From assembly GCF_902459505.1 (NCBI RefSeq), contig NC_047084.1, forward strand, positions 503,682,474 to 503,746,473: a stretch of 64,000 bases of DNA. Direction: 5' to 3'. The notes under the pieces were generated by a model. That model had not been told where the DNA came from. It saw nothing but the letters and a program-made list of their open reading frames with translations, and made no database searches. Origin of the DNA: Geotrypetes seraphini. Taxonomy: Eukaryota > Chordata > Amphibia > Gymnophiona > Dermophiidae. Made by a program: the position numbers and the translations under genes. Position 1 is the stretch's first letter. Every line of letters begins with the position of its first letter. Shown piece by piece: positions 1 through 12,544 of the stretch.

Positions 1-159
1 AAAGAGTCTTTTGAGGTGAGCAGAAAATAAGGAACAGGTAGAAGATTCAAGACAGGATGAAAATGCATACAATTTTTCCTAGAATCATATCCAGTAAAAC
101 ACATGATTCTTTCAATGGGCCTATCAACATCTTGCAATTTCACAACTTAGTAATAATTC
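1..159. other. unassigned AT-rich sequence
   Basis: I see no open frame, repeat end or RNA structure here. It is the left flank of the retroposon at 175-513. Confidence 0.5.
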
Positions 160-174
160 CAATAATACACACAG

Positions 175-513
175 CAAAGAGGAGACCCAATGATCCACAG
201 TGAAAAAAATCCACCGATGAAAACATCTTCTTAGCATTTTTTTGTTACTTCAGCTTGTCTGCGGTTTTCTTTGCTCACATGTTTAAAGACAATAGACTGT
301 TTTCAGTCCAATTCTTTATATGTGAGTTGCAAACCATGGGACCCCTGAGGAAGGCATGTTCGCCGAAACACAGACCATGTAGGGTCCGGTTGGATTTTTA
401 TCACAGTATTTTTTATCATTGTACTTTTTAAATTGAATTTTCATGGTTTTATATGTTAGTGTTTAATAAATTATCTCCAGAACATCTGTATCCACAGTTT
501 TTGTTTTTGTTTT
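175..513 (+). mobile_element. short retroposon with hammerhead-like ribozyme, copy 1
   Basis: A 339-bp insertion is bounded by an exact 15-bp target-site duplication (CAATAATACACACAG at 160-174 and 514-528). It contains a hammerhead-like fold (338-386), then an AT-rich stretch with an AATAAAT signal near 468, and ends in a T-rich segment. It has no coding capacity. Long target duplications indicate target-primed or similar RNA-mediated insertion, not a DNA transposon. The ribozyme core suggests a Penelope-like (PLE) origin, because PLE terminal repeats are known to carry hammerhead ribozymes; a non-autonomous PLE relative is inference. Two further copies with the same core but otherwise different sequence lie at 20773-~21100 and 29917-32115. 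Confidence 0.7.
338..386 (+). ncRNA. hammerhead-like ribozyme motif, copy 1
   Basis: Stem I pairs GGACCC (339-344) with GGGTCC (382-387). The core CTGAGGA (345-351) fits CUGANGA, where only the variable position differs from the classic form. Stem II is GGC (353-355) with GCC (362-364), followed by GAAA (365-368). Stem III is ACA with TGT (378-380), then A (381) as the cleavage-site H. One extra A (352) sits between the core and stem II in all three copies, and stems II and III are short, so self-cleavage is uncertain. The order of parts matches a type I hammerhead. Confidence 0.6.
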
Positions 514-652
514 CAATAATACACACAGAACATTGCTTAATAATTGCTAAAGAAAAGATTAAAATTCTAAAAGAACAAATCATTAGTTGCAAGAAAATAA
601 AATGAAACTGTAGAGCTTTAAAGTTCAGTCTCACAAAATTTCTTCTGCACTA

Positions 653-1790
653 AGGCCTGGATTCTATAAACAGTGTCCCAATTCTAGGTGACCAACTGCT
701 GCCTAAGCAGCCAATCAGGATGCATGTTTTCTTAAAAATAAAAACCTCCCAAGGCGAAGCACCTCCGGGAGCCTAGGCAGGTGTGCAAGCCTGCATAAGC
801 TCATCTAAGGCTAGGCGTGGCTTGGACCAGAAGTAGCCTTAGGCGGACCTAGGCAGCTGTACACATCTCTCTAGGCAGAATGCTGGCCTACATTGTAAGC
901 AGACATGGCCACTGAGCTTATCACAGCAAGGAATCTCCCTGTTGCAATAAGTTTAGCGGCCGCCAGTCCCCCTCATACATTGCCCGCAGGAGGGATGCCC
1001 ATTACCTCCTGCCGGAAACCCCACCACCACCTCCCTCCCGACGATACCCGCCATGAAACCCCCCCCCCCCCCGAATGATCGAGTCAGGAGGGATTCCCAG
1101 TACCTCCTGCTGACACCCACTGCGAACTACCGCTCCCCCCAAATGATCGCGGCAGGAGAGATGCCCAGTCCTGGCCGGTGCCCTTGCACTCACCCCAATG
1201 TTCCTCAGCAGGAAAGATGCCCAATCTGTCCTGCTGGAACATCCCCCAATGATAGCGGCAGGAGGGATACCCAGTCCCTCCTGCTGACACCCTCCCCCCT
1301 GAAAGTTCGCCCCCACCCCATCAAAAGTCATCCAGCCGGCCAATGATTCCAGGTTAGGAGTCCAGGTGGGGTTAAGTGGGGTCCTAGTGGAGGTGGGAGC
1401 GATCTGTCGGGGGGAGGGTGTCAGCAGGAGGGATTGAGCATCCCTCCTGCTGGCAATGTACGGGGGGTAGGGGAGGGTGTTGGCAGGAGACTGGGCATCC
1501 CTCCTGCCAGTGATGTGCGGGGAGGGTTTGCGGGTGCTGGGCAGGAGGGATTGGCCTTCCCTCCTGCTGGTAGTCTTTCCAGGGGGTGGGGACTGGTTGC
1601 CACTAAACTTATTGCAGCAGGGATATCCCTTGCTGCAATAAGCTCAGCAGCAACCCGATTCTCTAGCCCATGTCTGTAACATGGACGTCAGTTAGAGAAT
1701 CGGGTTCTTAGACAGGCTTACGTGCAATTTTGTAAAGGACGCCCATGTGTGATTCTCAAAAGCCGCTTAGTCCTGAGAAAAATCGTAAAT
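653..1790 (+). mobile_element. non-autonomous DNA transposon with GC-rich repetitive core
   Basis: The left end reads AGGCCTGGATTCTATAAA and the inner right part ends in a segment (about 1690-1790) resembling 46080-46210. The element at about 45500-46209 shares this organisation and ends in the complementary GAATCTGGCCT, so the ends look like inverted repeats. No transposase is present. The right terminus of this copy is not clear. The superfamily is unknown; no convincing target duplication was seen. Confidence 0.45.
960..1625. repeat. degenerate GC-rich minisatellite with palindromic units
   Basis: The motif GCAGGAGGGAT..CCCAGT..CTCCTGC recurs roughly every 60-80 bp, in both orientations, so neighbouring units can form short hairpins. 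A run of C lies near 1059-1072. The same unit occurs in the related element around 45800-45950. Open frames across this stretch are compositional and I do not regard them as genes. Confidence 0.6.
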
Positions 1791-1963
1791 TATGTTGATT
1801 TATGTTAAGCCTCAGTACTCGGCGATGTGCCTTCTTTACCAGGTTTCAGGCACTTGCTAAGTTACTTTCTCTGTAGCTGGGTATTCCATGTGGGAAAGGT
1901 CATACCCCCTCTAATAGTCTGTAAATGGAAGTCTTCAACAAATGTTAAAAAGTAGATTCTATA

Positions 1964-2140
1964 GATATAAGAATAGCCTTACTGGGTCAGACCAATGGTC
2001 CATCAAGCCCAGTTGCCAGTTCTCACGGTGGCCAATCCAGGTCACTAGTACCTGGCCAAAACCCAAGGAGTAGCAATATTCCATGCTACAGATAGAGGGC
2101 AAGCAGTTGCTTCCCCAATGTCTTTCTCAATTACAGACTA
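1964..2140 (-). mobile_element. CR1 LINE 3' end (part 1 of split copy)
   Basis: On the minus strand this reads as the CR1 3' end that is also seen complete at about 49700-49885 (the 'gggctattcttatgttctta' tail type). The copy stops at 2140 and resumes at 4146, where an L2-like LINE has inserted. No coding sequence remains in this part. Confidence 0.8.
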
Positions 2141-4145
2141 ATAATAATAATAATAACTTTATTTTTCTATACCGCCATAGTCAAGCGACTTCTAGGCGGT
2201 TCACATTGAAAGAAGGCTGGACAGTCAGCGAATAACAAGAAGCCTAAAATAGAAAAATTACATACTAATTTAAGTTCCATGGGTAAAGAATACATGAAAA
2301 TTGGAGCTTCCTGAGAGATTGTAATAGCGTTTACAGAGGGGAATACTGTATCATAGAGAGAGAGGGTGGTCTGTTTTAGTCAGTGAATAGGGCGGTTTTA
2401 ATTGATTTTCGGAATGCATTGTAAGTCAGTTTGGGTTCATTTATGCAATTTCTCAGCCAGACTTGCTGCCTATTTACTTGGAACATGAAGGTTCTATCCA
2501 GGAAGGATTTGTATCTGCAGCCTGAGATCTTTGGGTATGCAAAAATATTTTGTTTCTGGTTGTTCGTGTGGGGTTGTGCAGAATGAAGTGAGTTTGCAGG
2601 TAGGAAGGTGCTAGTCCCCAGACTTGTTTGAAACAGATACATGCAAATTTGAATAGTATTCGCACTTCTATTGGTAGCCAGAGCAGTTTTTTATAGTAGG
2701 AGCTAATGTGGTCTTTTTCTCAGTCCGAAGATTAAGCGAACAGCGGTGTTTTGTACTAATCTCAATTTTTTTACTGTTTTTTGTGGGATACCCAGGTAGA
2801 TGATGTTGCAGTAGTCAAGGATGGGTAGGATTAGCAATTGCACCAGCAACCTGAAGGATGTTGGGTCGAACTATTTTTTAATGGTCCTTAGCTTCCACAG
2901 CGTGTAAAAACATTTTTTCACTAGTAAGTTTGTGTGGTCAGCCATGGTTAGGTATGTATCTTGATACCCTGTATTTTTATGGTATTGGATATTTGTGGTT
3001 GTTTATTTTTAACGATGTTCTCATAATTTTGTCATTGGGGCTTGCCAAAAAGACTTCTGTTTTCTCTGTGTTTAGTTTTAGTTTGAAGGTGGTGGTCCAT
3101 TTTTCGATTTCTGTCATTGTGTTTGAGAGGTTGTCTATAATTTTATTTGTGATGTCAGTTAAAGGGATTAAAATGGATATGTTGTTTGCGTATATGTAGT
3201 GCTTTAAGTTTAGTTTTTGTAGAAGGTGACCTAAGAATGCGACGTAAATGTTGAATAGTGTGGGCGATAGGGGGGAGCCTTGGGGCACGCCCGACGGGTT
3301 ATTCCATGGGTTGGAGTAATGTCCATTGCTGGTCACTCGGTTGGATCTGTTTGTTAGGAATTCTTGGAACCATTTCTTTACCTATCCCGAAATTCCCATT
3401 GAATCAAGGCACAGTAGCATGATCTCATGGTCTACCAGATTGAACGCACTACTGAGGTCTAGTTGTAGAATCAGTGCGCTTTTACCTTTGCTAAAAAGAT
3501 TATAAAGGTGGTTTAGTATGGAGGCCATGACAGTTTCTGTGTTGTATCCTTTCCTGAATCCTGACTGGTGTTCACTAAGGATGTTAAATTTGTCTAGGTA
3601 GTTTACTAGTTGTAGATTGACCAATCCTTCCTGTATCTTTGTGAAAAGGGGAATACTTGCTATGGGTCTGTAATTGGATGTCAGCGCTGTAGAGGTTTTC
3701 TGATCTTTGGGGATAGGAGTGATCAGTATGTGTCCCATGCCCTTGTTTAATGTTCCGTTTGTAAGGGCGGTTGTTAGCCATGTAAATAGTTCCTTTTTGA
3801 AGTCTGGTGGGGGCAACTGTCATGATTTTGGGGGGACATGCGTAAAGTAGACAGTTTGATTTGGTGTATTTGTTGAATAAATTTAGGAATGATGCCAGTT
3901 TGGGAACTCAAAGTGGTCCCAGATCATGTCTGCTCTGGAGTCATGGTCGTGGGGTTCGAGGTTGTGAAGTGTATTTGTTGTGGGTGTGGGTAGAGTTGCT
4001 CTTAGGTCTTTGATTTTATTTTTTAAAAAGTTGGCTAGGATTTGGGCAGATGGGGTACACTCGTTGTCCTTTTTCAGGATTCGCGTTGTATCTGTTAACG
4101 TTTATACTAGTTTGAACAATTCTTTACTGTTTATTTTTGTAGCAC
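2141..4145 (-). mobile_element. L2-like LINE, 5'-truncated, RT relic
   Basis: This minus-strand non-LTR element has its 3' end in a TAA/TTA microsatellite at 2141-2157, next to the conserved 'ataccgcc' tail. Two RT blocks remain: 3816-3382 (thumb-proximal motifs with SNYRPIA, SGFRKGY and LQLDLSSAFNLVDH) and 3336-2977 (SGVPQGSPLSPTLFNIY). The catalytic YADD box reads YANN (3181-3192), so both aspartates are lost and this copy cannot be active. Other breaks separate the two blocks. It interrupts a CR1 tail, with TA-rich CTA repeated at both edges (2138-2140, 4146-4148). The same family occurs at 59771-61404 with an intact YADD. Confidence 0.85.
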
Positions 4146-4520
4146 CTATGGACTTTTCCTCCAGAAACTTGTCCAAACCTTTCTTAAAACCAGCTACGCT
4201 ATCCACTCTTACTACAACTTCTGACAATGCGTTTCAGAGCTTAACTATTCTCTGAGTGAAAAAATATTTCCTCCTATTGGTTTTAAAAGTATTTCCCTGT
4301 AACTTCATCAAGTGTCTCCTAATCTTTGTAATTTTTGATGGAGTGAAAAATCGATCCACTTATACCCATTTTACTCCACTCAAGATTTTGTAGACTTCAA
4401 TAATATCTCCCCTCAGCCGTCTCTTTTCCAAGCTGAAGAGCCCTAACTGTTTCTTCATATGAGAGGAGTTACATCCCCTTTATCATCTTGGTCGCTCTTC
4501 TTTGAACCTTTGACATGCAG
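4146..4520 (-). mobile_element. CR1 LINE 3' region (part 2 of split copy)
   Basis: Minus-strand sequence matches the C-terminal coding tail and 3' UTR of the CR1 seen at 49400-49700 (the segment reading 'ggtttggacaag' on the minus strand). It continues directly into 2140 when the L2-like insert is ignored. Confidence 0.8.
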
Positions 4521-4691
4521 CTAAGATGTAGAACAGCAAATTAGTTAATACTTATCATCATCATCTTCATTATTATTTGCATTGTAGGCCTTATTCTTCT
4601 GCAGGCCAATCAGTCTCTGCATAATTAATCAGCTTAATATCTTCTTTTCCAATGTGTTTAATTCTTATTGGCTCTGGTAGTATCCCAGTAA

Positions 4692-6295
4692 ACTTCATAG
4701 TAGGTGACGGCAGATAAAGACCCGAATGGTACATCCAGTCTGCCCAACCTGATTCAATTTAAATTTTTTAAATTTTTTCTTCTTAGCTATTTCTGGGCAA
4801 GAATCCAAAGCTTTATCCTGTACTGTGCTTGGGTTCCAACTACCGAAATCTCTGTTAAGACTTACTCCAGCACATCTACATCCTCCCAGCCATTGAAGCC
4901 CTCCCCAGCCCATCCTCCACCAAACGGCCATATACAGACACAGACCGTGCAAGTCTGCCCAGTACTGGCCTTAGTTCATATTTAATCTTATTTTCTGATT
5001 CTAGATCCTTTGTGTTCATCCCATGTTTCTTTGAACTCAGTCACAGTTTTACTCTCCACCACCTCTCTCGGGAGCGCATTCCAGGCATCCACCACCCTCT
5101 CCGTAAAGTAGAACTTCCTAACATTGCCTTTGAATCTACCACCCCTCAACCTCAAATTATGTCCTCTGGTTTTACCATTTCCCTTTCTCTGAAAAAGATT
5201 TTGTTCTACGTTAATACCCTTCAAGTATTTGAACGTCTGAATCATATCTCCCCTGTCTCTCCTTTCCTCTAGGGTATACATATTCAGGGCTTCCAGTCTC
5301 TCCTCATACATCTTCTGGCGCATGCCTCCTATCATTTTCGTCGCCCTCCTCTGGACCGCCTCAAGTCTTCTTATGTCCTTCGCCAGATACGGTCTCCAAA
5401 ATTGAATACAATACTCCAAGTGGGGCTTACCAATGACCTGTACAGGGGCATCAACACCTTATTCCTTCTACTGACTACGCCTCTCTTTATACAGCCCAAC
5501 ATCCTTCTGGCAGCAGCCACTGCCTTGTCACACTGTTTTTTCACCTTTAGATCTTCGGACACTATCACCCAAGGTCCCTCTCCCCGTCCATGCATATCAG
5601 CTTCTCTCCTCCCAGCATATACGGTTCCTTCCTATTATTAATCCCCAAATGCATTACTCTGCATTTCTTTGCATTGAATTTTAGTTGCCAGGCATTAGAC
5701 CATTTCTCTAACTTTTGCAGATCCTTTTTCATATTTTCCACTCCCTCTTCGGTGTCTACTCTGTTACAAATCTTGGTATCATCTGCAAAAAGGCACACTT
5801 TTCCTTCTAACCCTTCAGCAAAGTCACTCACAAACATATTGAACAGGATTGGCCCCAGCACTGATCCCTGAGGGACTCCACTACTCACCTTTCCTTCCTT
5901 CGAGCGACTTCCATTAACCACCACCTTCTGGCATCTGTCCGACAGCCAGTTTCTGACCCAGTTCACCACTTTGGGTCCTAACTTCAGCCCTTCAAGTTTG
6001 TTCAACAGCCTCCTAAGAGGAACTGTATCAAAGGCTTTGCTGAAATCCAAGTAAATTACATCTAGCATATGTCCTCGATCCAGCTCTCTGGTCACCCAAT
6101 CATAAAATTCAATCAGGTTCGTTTGGCACGATTTACCTTTTGTAAAGCCATGTTGCCTCGGATCCTGTAACCCATTAGATTCTTTCTTTCAGCAAAACTT
6201 CCATTATTTTTCCAACAGCTGAAGTGAGGCTCACCGGCCTGTAGTTTCCTGCTTCATCCCTGTGACCACTTTTATGAATAGGGACCACATCCGCT
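4692..6295 (-). mobile_element. CR1-type LINE, RT domain and 3' UTR
   Basis: A minus-strand LINE. The largest frame (6095-5565) carries RT motifs IYLDFSKAFDTVP, SGVPQGSVLGPILFN and the catalytic FADD (5778-5789). Downstream frames 5595-5371 and 5419-4988 continue as the C-terminal region (LEAVQRRATKMI and YTLEERRDRGD motifs, typical of CR1), shifted relative to each other. The 3' end near 4692 has the usual 'tttatctgccgtcacctac' flavour on the minus strand. The 5' half (ORF1, endonuclease) is absent: the copy is cut at about 6295, where DIRS sequence begins. FADD is intact but frameshifts and truncation make the copy dead. Confidence 0.9.
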
Positions 6296-9178
6296 TGGTT
6301 ATGCTCTCTGGATCTCAAGGAGGCCTATACTCACATCTCCATTCACCCGGCCTCCCGTCAGTATCTCAGATTTTGGGTGGGGAATCTGCATTTTCAATAC
6401 AGAGTACTACCCTTCGGCCTGGCCTCATCTCCCAGAGTGTTCACCAAGTGCCTGGTTGTGGTAGCGGCAGCTCTACGGAATCATGGTCTTCAGGTATTTC
6501 CCTACCTCGAAGACTGGCTCATCAAAGATTCCACCTCTCAAGGGGTTATTGTAGCGACCCAATGGACTACCTGGTTTCTACAAAGTTTGGGATTTGAAAT
6601 CAACGTTCCCAAATCTCAACTTCAACCCTCTCAGAATCTACAATTCATTGGAGCTGTTCTGGACACTGTCCAACTCAGAGCATTCCTTCCACAACAACGT
6701 CTGGAAGCTTTTCTTCAACTCTGTCATACAGTGTCTTCCCGCTCTTCCATCTCAGCGAGACACATGATGGTACTTCTGGGTCACATGGCCTCCACAGTAC
6801 ACGTGACTCCTTTTGCCAGACTTCACCTCAGAATTCTCAGTGGACCCTGGCATCTCAAAGGACACAAGTTTGCGACCCTCTTTCTCAACACAAAATAGTC
6901 ACTCCTTCATTGAAGCAGTCTCTCCATTTGTGGATGCTCTCTTCCAATCTCTCCAGAGGCTTGCTTTTTCACATGCCCCCTCATCAGAAGGTCCTCACGA
7001 CAGACTCGTCGACCTACGCTTGGGGCGCTCATCTCGATGGTCTCCGTACTCAAGGCCTCTGGACCAGTACGGATCGTCAGTGGAACTCAGAGCGATCCTC
7101 AAAGCTCTCCATGCTTTTCAACATCTCCTTCACGACACAGTAGTCCTCGTCCGCACGGACAACCAAGTCGCCATGTATTATGTCAACAAATAGGGAGGGA
7201 CAGTGTCTGCCTCCCTTTGTCAAGAAGCTCTGGAAGTTTGGGACTGGGCAATCCGTCACAACACCTTCCTCAAAGCTGTCTACATTCAAGGGGCTCAGAA
7301 TTCCTTGGCGGACAACTTGAGTCATCTTCTGCAACATCACGAATGGACTCTCCATTCATCGTCTCTTCATCACATTTTCTTACAGTGGGGAACGCCTCAG
7401 ATAGACCTCTTCGCAGCTCCCCACAACTTCAAACTGCCTCAGTTCTGCTCCAGGATATACTCTCCTCACCGCCTCGAGGCAGATGCTTTTCTCCTACAAT
7501 GGACGAATCTATTCCTCTACGCATTTCCTCCATTTCCTCTCATTCTCAAGACTAGTCAAATTGAAGAACGATCATGCCACCATGATTCCAATTGCTCTTC
7601 GGTGGCCGAGACAACCATGGTACTCCCTTCTACTTCAACTCAGCAGCAGGGAGCCATACCTTCTATCAGTTTTTCCTTCTCTGCTTATACAGAGTCAAGG
7701 ATCTCTGCTTCATCCCAACTTGCAGTCTCTACACCTGGCAGCCTGGTACCTTTCAACATAACTTCTCTTCAGTTTTCTCAATCTGTCAGAGATATTTTAG
7801 AAGCTTCTAGAAAGCATACAACTAGACAATGCTATCATCAAAAATGGACTAGATTTTCTACATGGTATTTCTCTCATCATAAGGAGCCTCAACATTCTTC
7901 CTTATCATCTGTTTTGGATTATCTTTTGCGCCTATCCAACTCTGGACTCAAGTCTACATCCATTCGAGTCCATCTCAGTGCAATTGCAGCTTTTCATTAG
8001 CCTATTTAAGGGAAACCCCTCTCTGCTCATCCAGTAGTTTCCAGATTCAGGAAAGGACTTTTCAATGTCAAACCTCCTTTCAAACCGCCTCCTGTGGTTT
8101 GGGATCTCAATATTGTCTTTTCTCAACTCATGAAGCCTCCATTTGAACCAATTGATAAGGCTTATTTGAAGTATCTCACTTGGAAAGTGGTGTTTCTCAT
8201 TGCCCTCACTTCTGCTCGACAAGTCAGTGAGCTGCAAGCTTTGGTTACTGACCCCCCTTCACTGTATTCCATCAATGCAAGGTGGTTCTTCGTACTCATC
8301 CGAAATTCCTCCCTAAAGTGGTCTCAGAATTTAATCTCAACCAATCTATCGTACTTCCAGTGTTTTTTCCAAAGCCTCAGTCTCACCCTGGAGAATCTGC
8401 TCTTCATACTCTGGACTGTAAACGTATTTTGTCCTTCTACTTGGAACGCACCAAACCACACAGAACTGCTCCTCAACGTTTTGTCTCTTTCGATCCAAAT
8501 AAGTTGGGACATCCAATTTCTAAACGCACCCTCTCTAATTGGATGGAGGCTTGTATCTCTTTCTGCTATGCCCAGGCTGGATTACCACTTCATAGTAAAG
8601 TCACAGCCCATAAAGTCAGAGCAATGGCAGCTTCTGTAGCTTTCCTCAGATCGACACCGATTGAGGAGATTTGCAAGGCTGCTACTTGGTCCTCGGTTCA
8701 TACCTTCACTTCTCATTTTTGTCTGGATACTTTCTCCAGACGGGATGGACAGTTTGGCCAAACAGTATTACAAAATTTATTCTCCTAAGTTGCCAACACT
8801 CCCACCATCCCATTCTGGTTAACTTGGAGGTCACCCATATATGAGAATACCTGCCTGCTTGTCCTGGGATAAAGCACAGTTACTTACCGTAAAAGGTGTT
8901 TTCCAGGGACAGCAAATAGCTATTTTCACAACCACCCACCTCCCCTGGTTGGCTTCTCTGCTAGCTATCTGAACTGAAGAGACGCGCCCTGTCCACTGGG
9001 CGGGAAGGCACTCTCGCATGCGCGGTGCGGGCGACTCAAAACTTCTAGTTTCTTCAAGCAAGTCTGCTTGTGAGGCGTCTGCGTCGGGGCTCCGTCGGAT
9101 GACGTCACCCATATGTGAGAATAGCTGCCTGCTGTCCCTGGATAACACCTGTTACGGTAAGTAACTGTGCTTTCTCAC
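6296..9178 (+). mobile_element. DIRS retroelement fossil, copy A (3' half)
   Basis: This is the 3' half of a DIRS-type tyrosine-recombinase retroelement. Parts in order: reverse transcriptase/RNase H (about 6296-7560), tyrosine recombinase (about 7200-8788, overlapping as usual in DIRS), an internal complementary region (about 8826-8925) and the 3' inverted terminal repeat ending near 9178. The 5' half (gag-like region and 5' terminal repeat) is missing; the left edge abuts a CR1. It is an older, broken copy with several breaks. Its recombinase end is close to that of the whole-looking copy at 37580-43215. Confidence 0.9.
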
Positions 9179-9439
9179 CCATCCATTTTATTTTTTTGTG
9201 GGGCTCCATGAAGGAAAGTGAAAGCAGCTATCAGTTTTAATTAGCAACTGGAAATGAGACAATTATACTTCTCAAAGCTCTAAACCACAGTGGTGACAAC
9301 AAATTGAGTACTCAGGAAGATTGTTTTGGGGTTTTGTTTTTTCAAATTCTGGAACTGTCGCCCACAGTTATCTATTGGCTAGGAGTCCTTTAAGATTCTC
9401 TTAAAGTGCACTACTGTATTATTTCTGGCCAGATGATTA

Positions 9440-9920
9440 AGCTCATTGTTTCTGTCTTTTCCTTTTCCACCATGACCAGCATTCCTCCCTTTAGCATCCT
9501 ATTCCATCTGTCCCACTGTTCTCTCTCTACCACCACATCCAACATTTCTCCCTCTCATCTCTCTGTTCTCCATGCATCTTTACCTCATTCCTCTACCACC
9601 ACCATAATTCTCTCTCCCTCCCTTTGCCCAGCAATTCTCCTCTTTCTTCTCTCCCTCTCATTCAGACACCCATACCCAACAATTCTCCTTTTCTATTCCC
9701 TTCCCACCTCAGGATCCATCCCTTCCTCTATCCTACATCCCAAGTTCATGACCTCCCTCCTTCCTTTGTCCAAAGTTCATGTCCCCTCCTTCCCTTCTGT
9801 ATACCAACGTGCTCCCTTCCTTCTTCCCTCCATTCTGTGTCCCAAGTTTGTGCTGTTCTCCTGTAGTGTGTACCTGTCTCCTGTCAACCTCCTCCTCCAT
9901 CCTTTTAGGCAGCCGCATTT
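9440..9920 (+). repeat. pyrimidine-rich tract, hAT-like element interior
   Basis: A long C/T-rich stretch with recurring phrases (for example 'cccaagtt', 'ttctccatgcatct') is shared with 18240-18600. The same composition appears, on one strand or the other, inside several hAT-like elements in the window. The apparent open frames rich in Ser, Pro, Leu are by-products of composition. Confidence 0.55.
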
Positions 9921-10074
9921 GTTTCTTCACAAAGCTGCAGGTAATGGTTCCAACATGCTGCCTATGACTGACCTAGAAGCCTTGCCTCTGACACTTCTCT
10001 GATGGCAGAGGGAAGGCTTCCATGTCAGCCGTGGGCAACATGTTGGAACCACTGCCTATGGTTTGTGAAGAAAC
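9921..10074. repeat. inverted repeat (hairpin), about 69-bp arms
   Basis: The left arm 9921-9989 and the right arm 10007-10074 are reverse complements with few mismatches, separated by a 17-nt loop. It directly follows the pyrimidine-rich tract, as hairpins do in other hAT-like elements here (12545-12785, 31501-31582, 59343-59438). Confidence 0.75.
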
Positions 10075-10159
10075 ATATGTGCCGGGGGTGGGGGGAGTGA
10101 CATCATCCAATTGATGGCTGCAGGACCCAGATCAGAATCCTACAATCATGCTCTTCTGC

Positions 10160-11420
10160 TGACATCAAGCCCCTGAAAGTGTTTCTCTGACTCCTATAAT
10201 GATTCTTTTGCCTCCGGGATGAAGAAAGGAGCGGAATTGGCGAGTTTTGTTCACCAGTCTGGTGCAGATCTCAGCCCTTGATAAGATGGCAGCATAACAT
10301 ACTTCCTCTATGCAGCGTGCAGCCGTGGATACAGGCTCGAATATGGAGCACCCTTTGGCAGATGACCCAATGGCGGATTTTTGCTTATTACTGAAAGATA
10401 TCAAAGCTGTTCACTTTGAGTTAACTACTCTCGCCACAGGCCTGCGAGGTGAAATTACTGAGTTGGGCAATAGATTGTTGGACTCCAAATTGCATCTCGA
10501 GAAACACCAAGAGGCTATATCTATTTTGGAAGCCTTATTCCAGACCTGTAAAGACACTAATACCTTACTGGTATCTTCTCGACAAAATAGAAGATCTATA
10601 GAATCACAGAGAAGCAACCTTCGTTTTTGGGGAATCCCTGAAATACCTGATTACATGGACTGTGAGCATACAATTCAGAAACTGGTGATAGCTTTGCTGC
10701 ATAACACATCCCACTTGGTAATCCTGAGCATGTGCTGATTGAAAGGGCACATCAGACACTGGGCCACTCCCGTATGAATACCCCTCGTGATATTATGGTG
10801 TGCTCATGTGAAAGCCCTATTCATATGGGACACATCCCATAGAGATATATCAAGACCTGGCCGCCGCCATGCTGCACAGAAGGGGAGAACTTAAACCATA
10901 TATACATTTCCTTGTTGAGAAAGGCATTAAATACAAGTGGTAACATCTGTTTGCACTTGCTTTCTATTTGGAGGGCAAATTAAAATGTCTGCGCTTAGTG
11001 GTGGAGGCAAGAAAGCTGTTTCCGGAGGTACAAGCTCCTTTGGATAAAGAACAAACTGGCATGGCTTCCCAGCCACGGTGAGAGGGTCTTCTACAACTTC
11101 AATCTAAATGGCTACGCATACCCAGACAAAAGGCTGTCTCATTCGTCAGTCTTCTGACATCCAGCTTCCCACAATGAATGCCCATGGAAAGGGTTGAGAG
11201 ACTGCTGTGTATTTTTCAGACTGGCTGATAATTACTCATTTCACTCTTGGTGGGAACTATAGCTCTGCTGCTAGCTCTTTGGAGCCTATCCCACTCATTG
11301 CTTTGGGTGTTGAGATAGCTGAACTGGGTCCTAGGGATGGGGACTTTTTTTCATTTTTTTTCATATCCTTTTTTGCCTTTTACTTTTCCTCTCTGGTAAA
11401 CGCACCAATTTAAGTTGGTA
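10160..11420 (+). mobile_element. L1/Tx1-type ORF1 relic
   Basis: The frame 10310-10738 encodes 142 aa with a Leu/Glu-rich coiled-coil stretch followed by RRSIESQRSNLRFWGIPE. That is the signature of L1-type ORF1 proteins (trimerising, RNA-binding chaperones), where the consensus is close to 'RRNNLRIRGIPE'. Further ORF1-like sequence (an IERAH-type motif and RDI.V) continues out of frame to about 11050. From 11100 to 11420 lies a non-coding part typical of the region after ORF1. No ORF2 is seen; the DIRS copy B begins at about 11435. Confidence 0.7.
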
Positions 11421-12544
11421 CGCTTGGTCATCCTGTTGGTGTGCTATTAGTTGGGACTGGCTGAATTTTATCAGTCCCTTCTCGTGGAGTCTTCTCTGAA
11501 AAGGACCAATCCTGCCAAAGTTTATGCCACTGTCCCTCCTGGAAGAGAGGGCAGGATCATGAACAAGTTTGGTCATTGTTTGTATCAAAATTCTCTTATG
11601 GCAACTAGAGTTTTGAATTACAATTTTATTTTCACTTCTTATTTCAAGCATTTGGTTAACATTCTGCCTTAATTTTGCAAATATATTCCTCAACATCATC
11701 TTCCAGAGTTTCAGCATGTGACTACCACTCTGGCTCAATTCTGCATGCATCTCCTTCAATCTTCCTATGATGCATTTGAACTTTCCTTGAGGGTCACTGC
11801 CTTCTCAGTGGCAATGCACTGGCTTGCCTGGCTCCGCACTGTAGACATGGACCCTAATCTTCAAGATCGTCTGGCCAACATCCCTTGTCAGGGCAATGAA
11901 TTGTTTGATGACTCCATCGAGGCAGCTACTAAACGATTGTCTGAACATGAGAAATCGTTTGCTTTCATCATTCGACCTAAGCCTAAGCCTTCTACCTCTA
12001 AAGGCTTCAGGCCTCTTCCATCTTACCAGAGGCGTTTTCCACAAAGAGCAGCTCACTATACACAAGCGCCTCCTAAGAAACAACCACAACAGTAGCAGCA
12101 AAGGCAGCAAAATCCTCAGACTCCTGCTGCGCCTAAGGCCTCTCAACCTTTTTGACCATCTAATACAGAACATAACCTCCATCGTTCTGCCTCTGTCCTC
12201 TCCCCTTCCCATTGGAGGTCAGCTCCATCATTTTTACCACCGCTGGGAGATCATTACATGAGACCTCTGGGTGCTGTCCAGTGTTCCCGCTAAGCTGCGC
12301 TGGGGTGCGCTGGCGCTCAAAATATTACCTCGCAGCGCACAAGTTTCTCGTCACAGCGCACACAGTGTAGAGCACAGTTCTTCAACCGCCGGTCCGAAAA
12401 ACAAAATCTTGCCGGTCCGCGAAGGATTCGGTCCCCGCCGCAACGAAAGGCCGGCGTCAGCTGACTTGCAACTTCCTGTTGCAGTCGCTGTGCCGGGACT
12501 CCTGCCTTCCACCGCGTTTGCCTCCTGCCTTGTCTCCGCACCTC

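Noticed and set aside
1002-1346. Overlapping frames of about 100 codons on both strands
   Set aside because: GC-rich palindromic minisatellite; the frames have no recognised domain.
960-1625. CRISPR-like array
   Set aside because: Units are degenerate, in both orientations and without unique spacers; vertebrate minisatellite.
9406-10002. 198-codon plus-strand frame
   Set aside because: Low-complexity pyrimidine-rich sequence shared with another repeat at 18240-18600.
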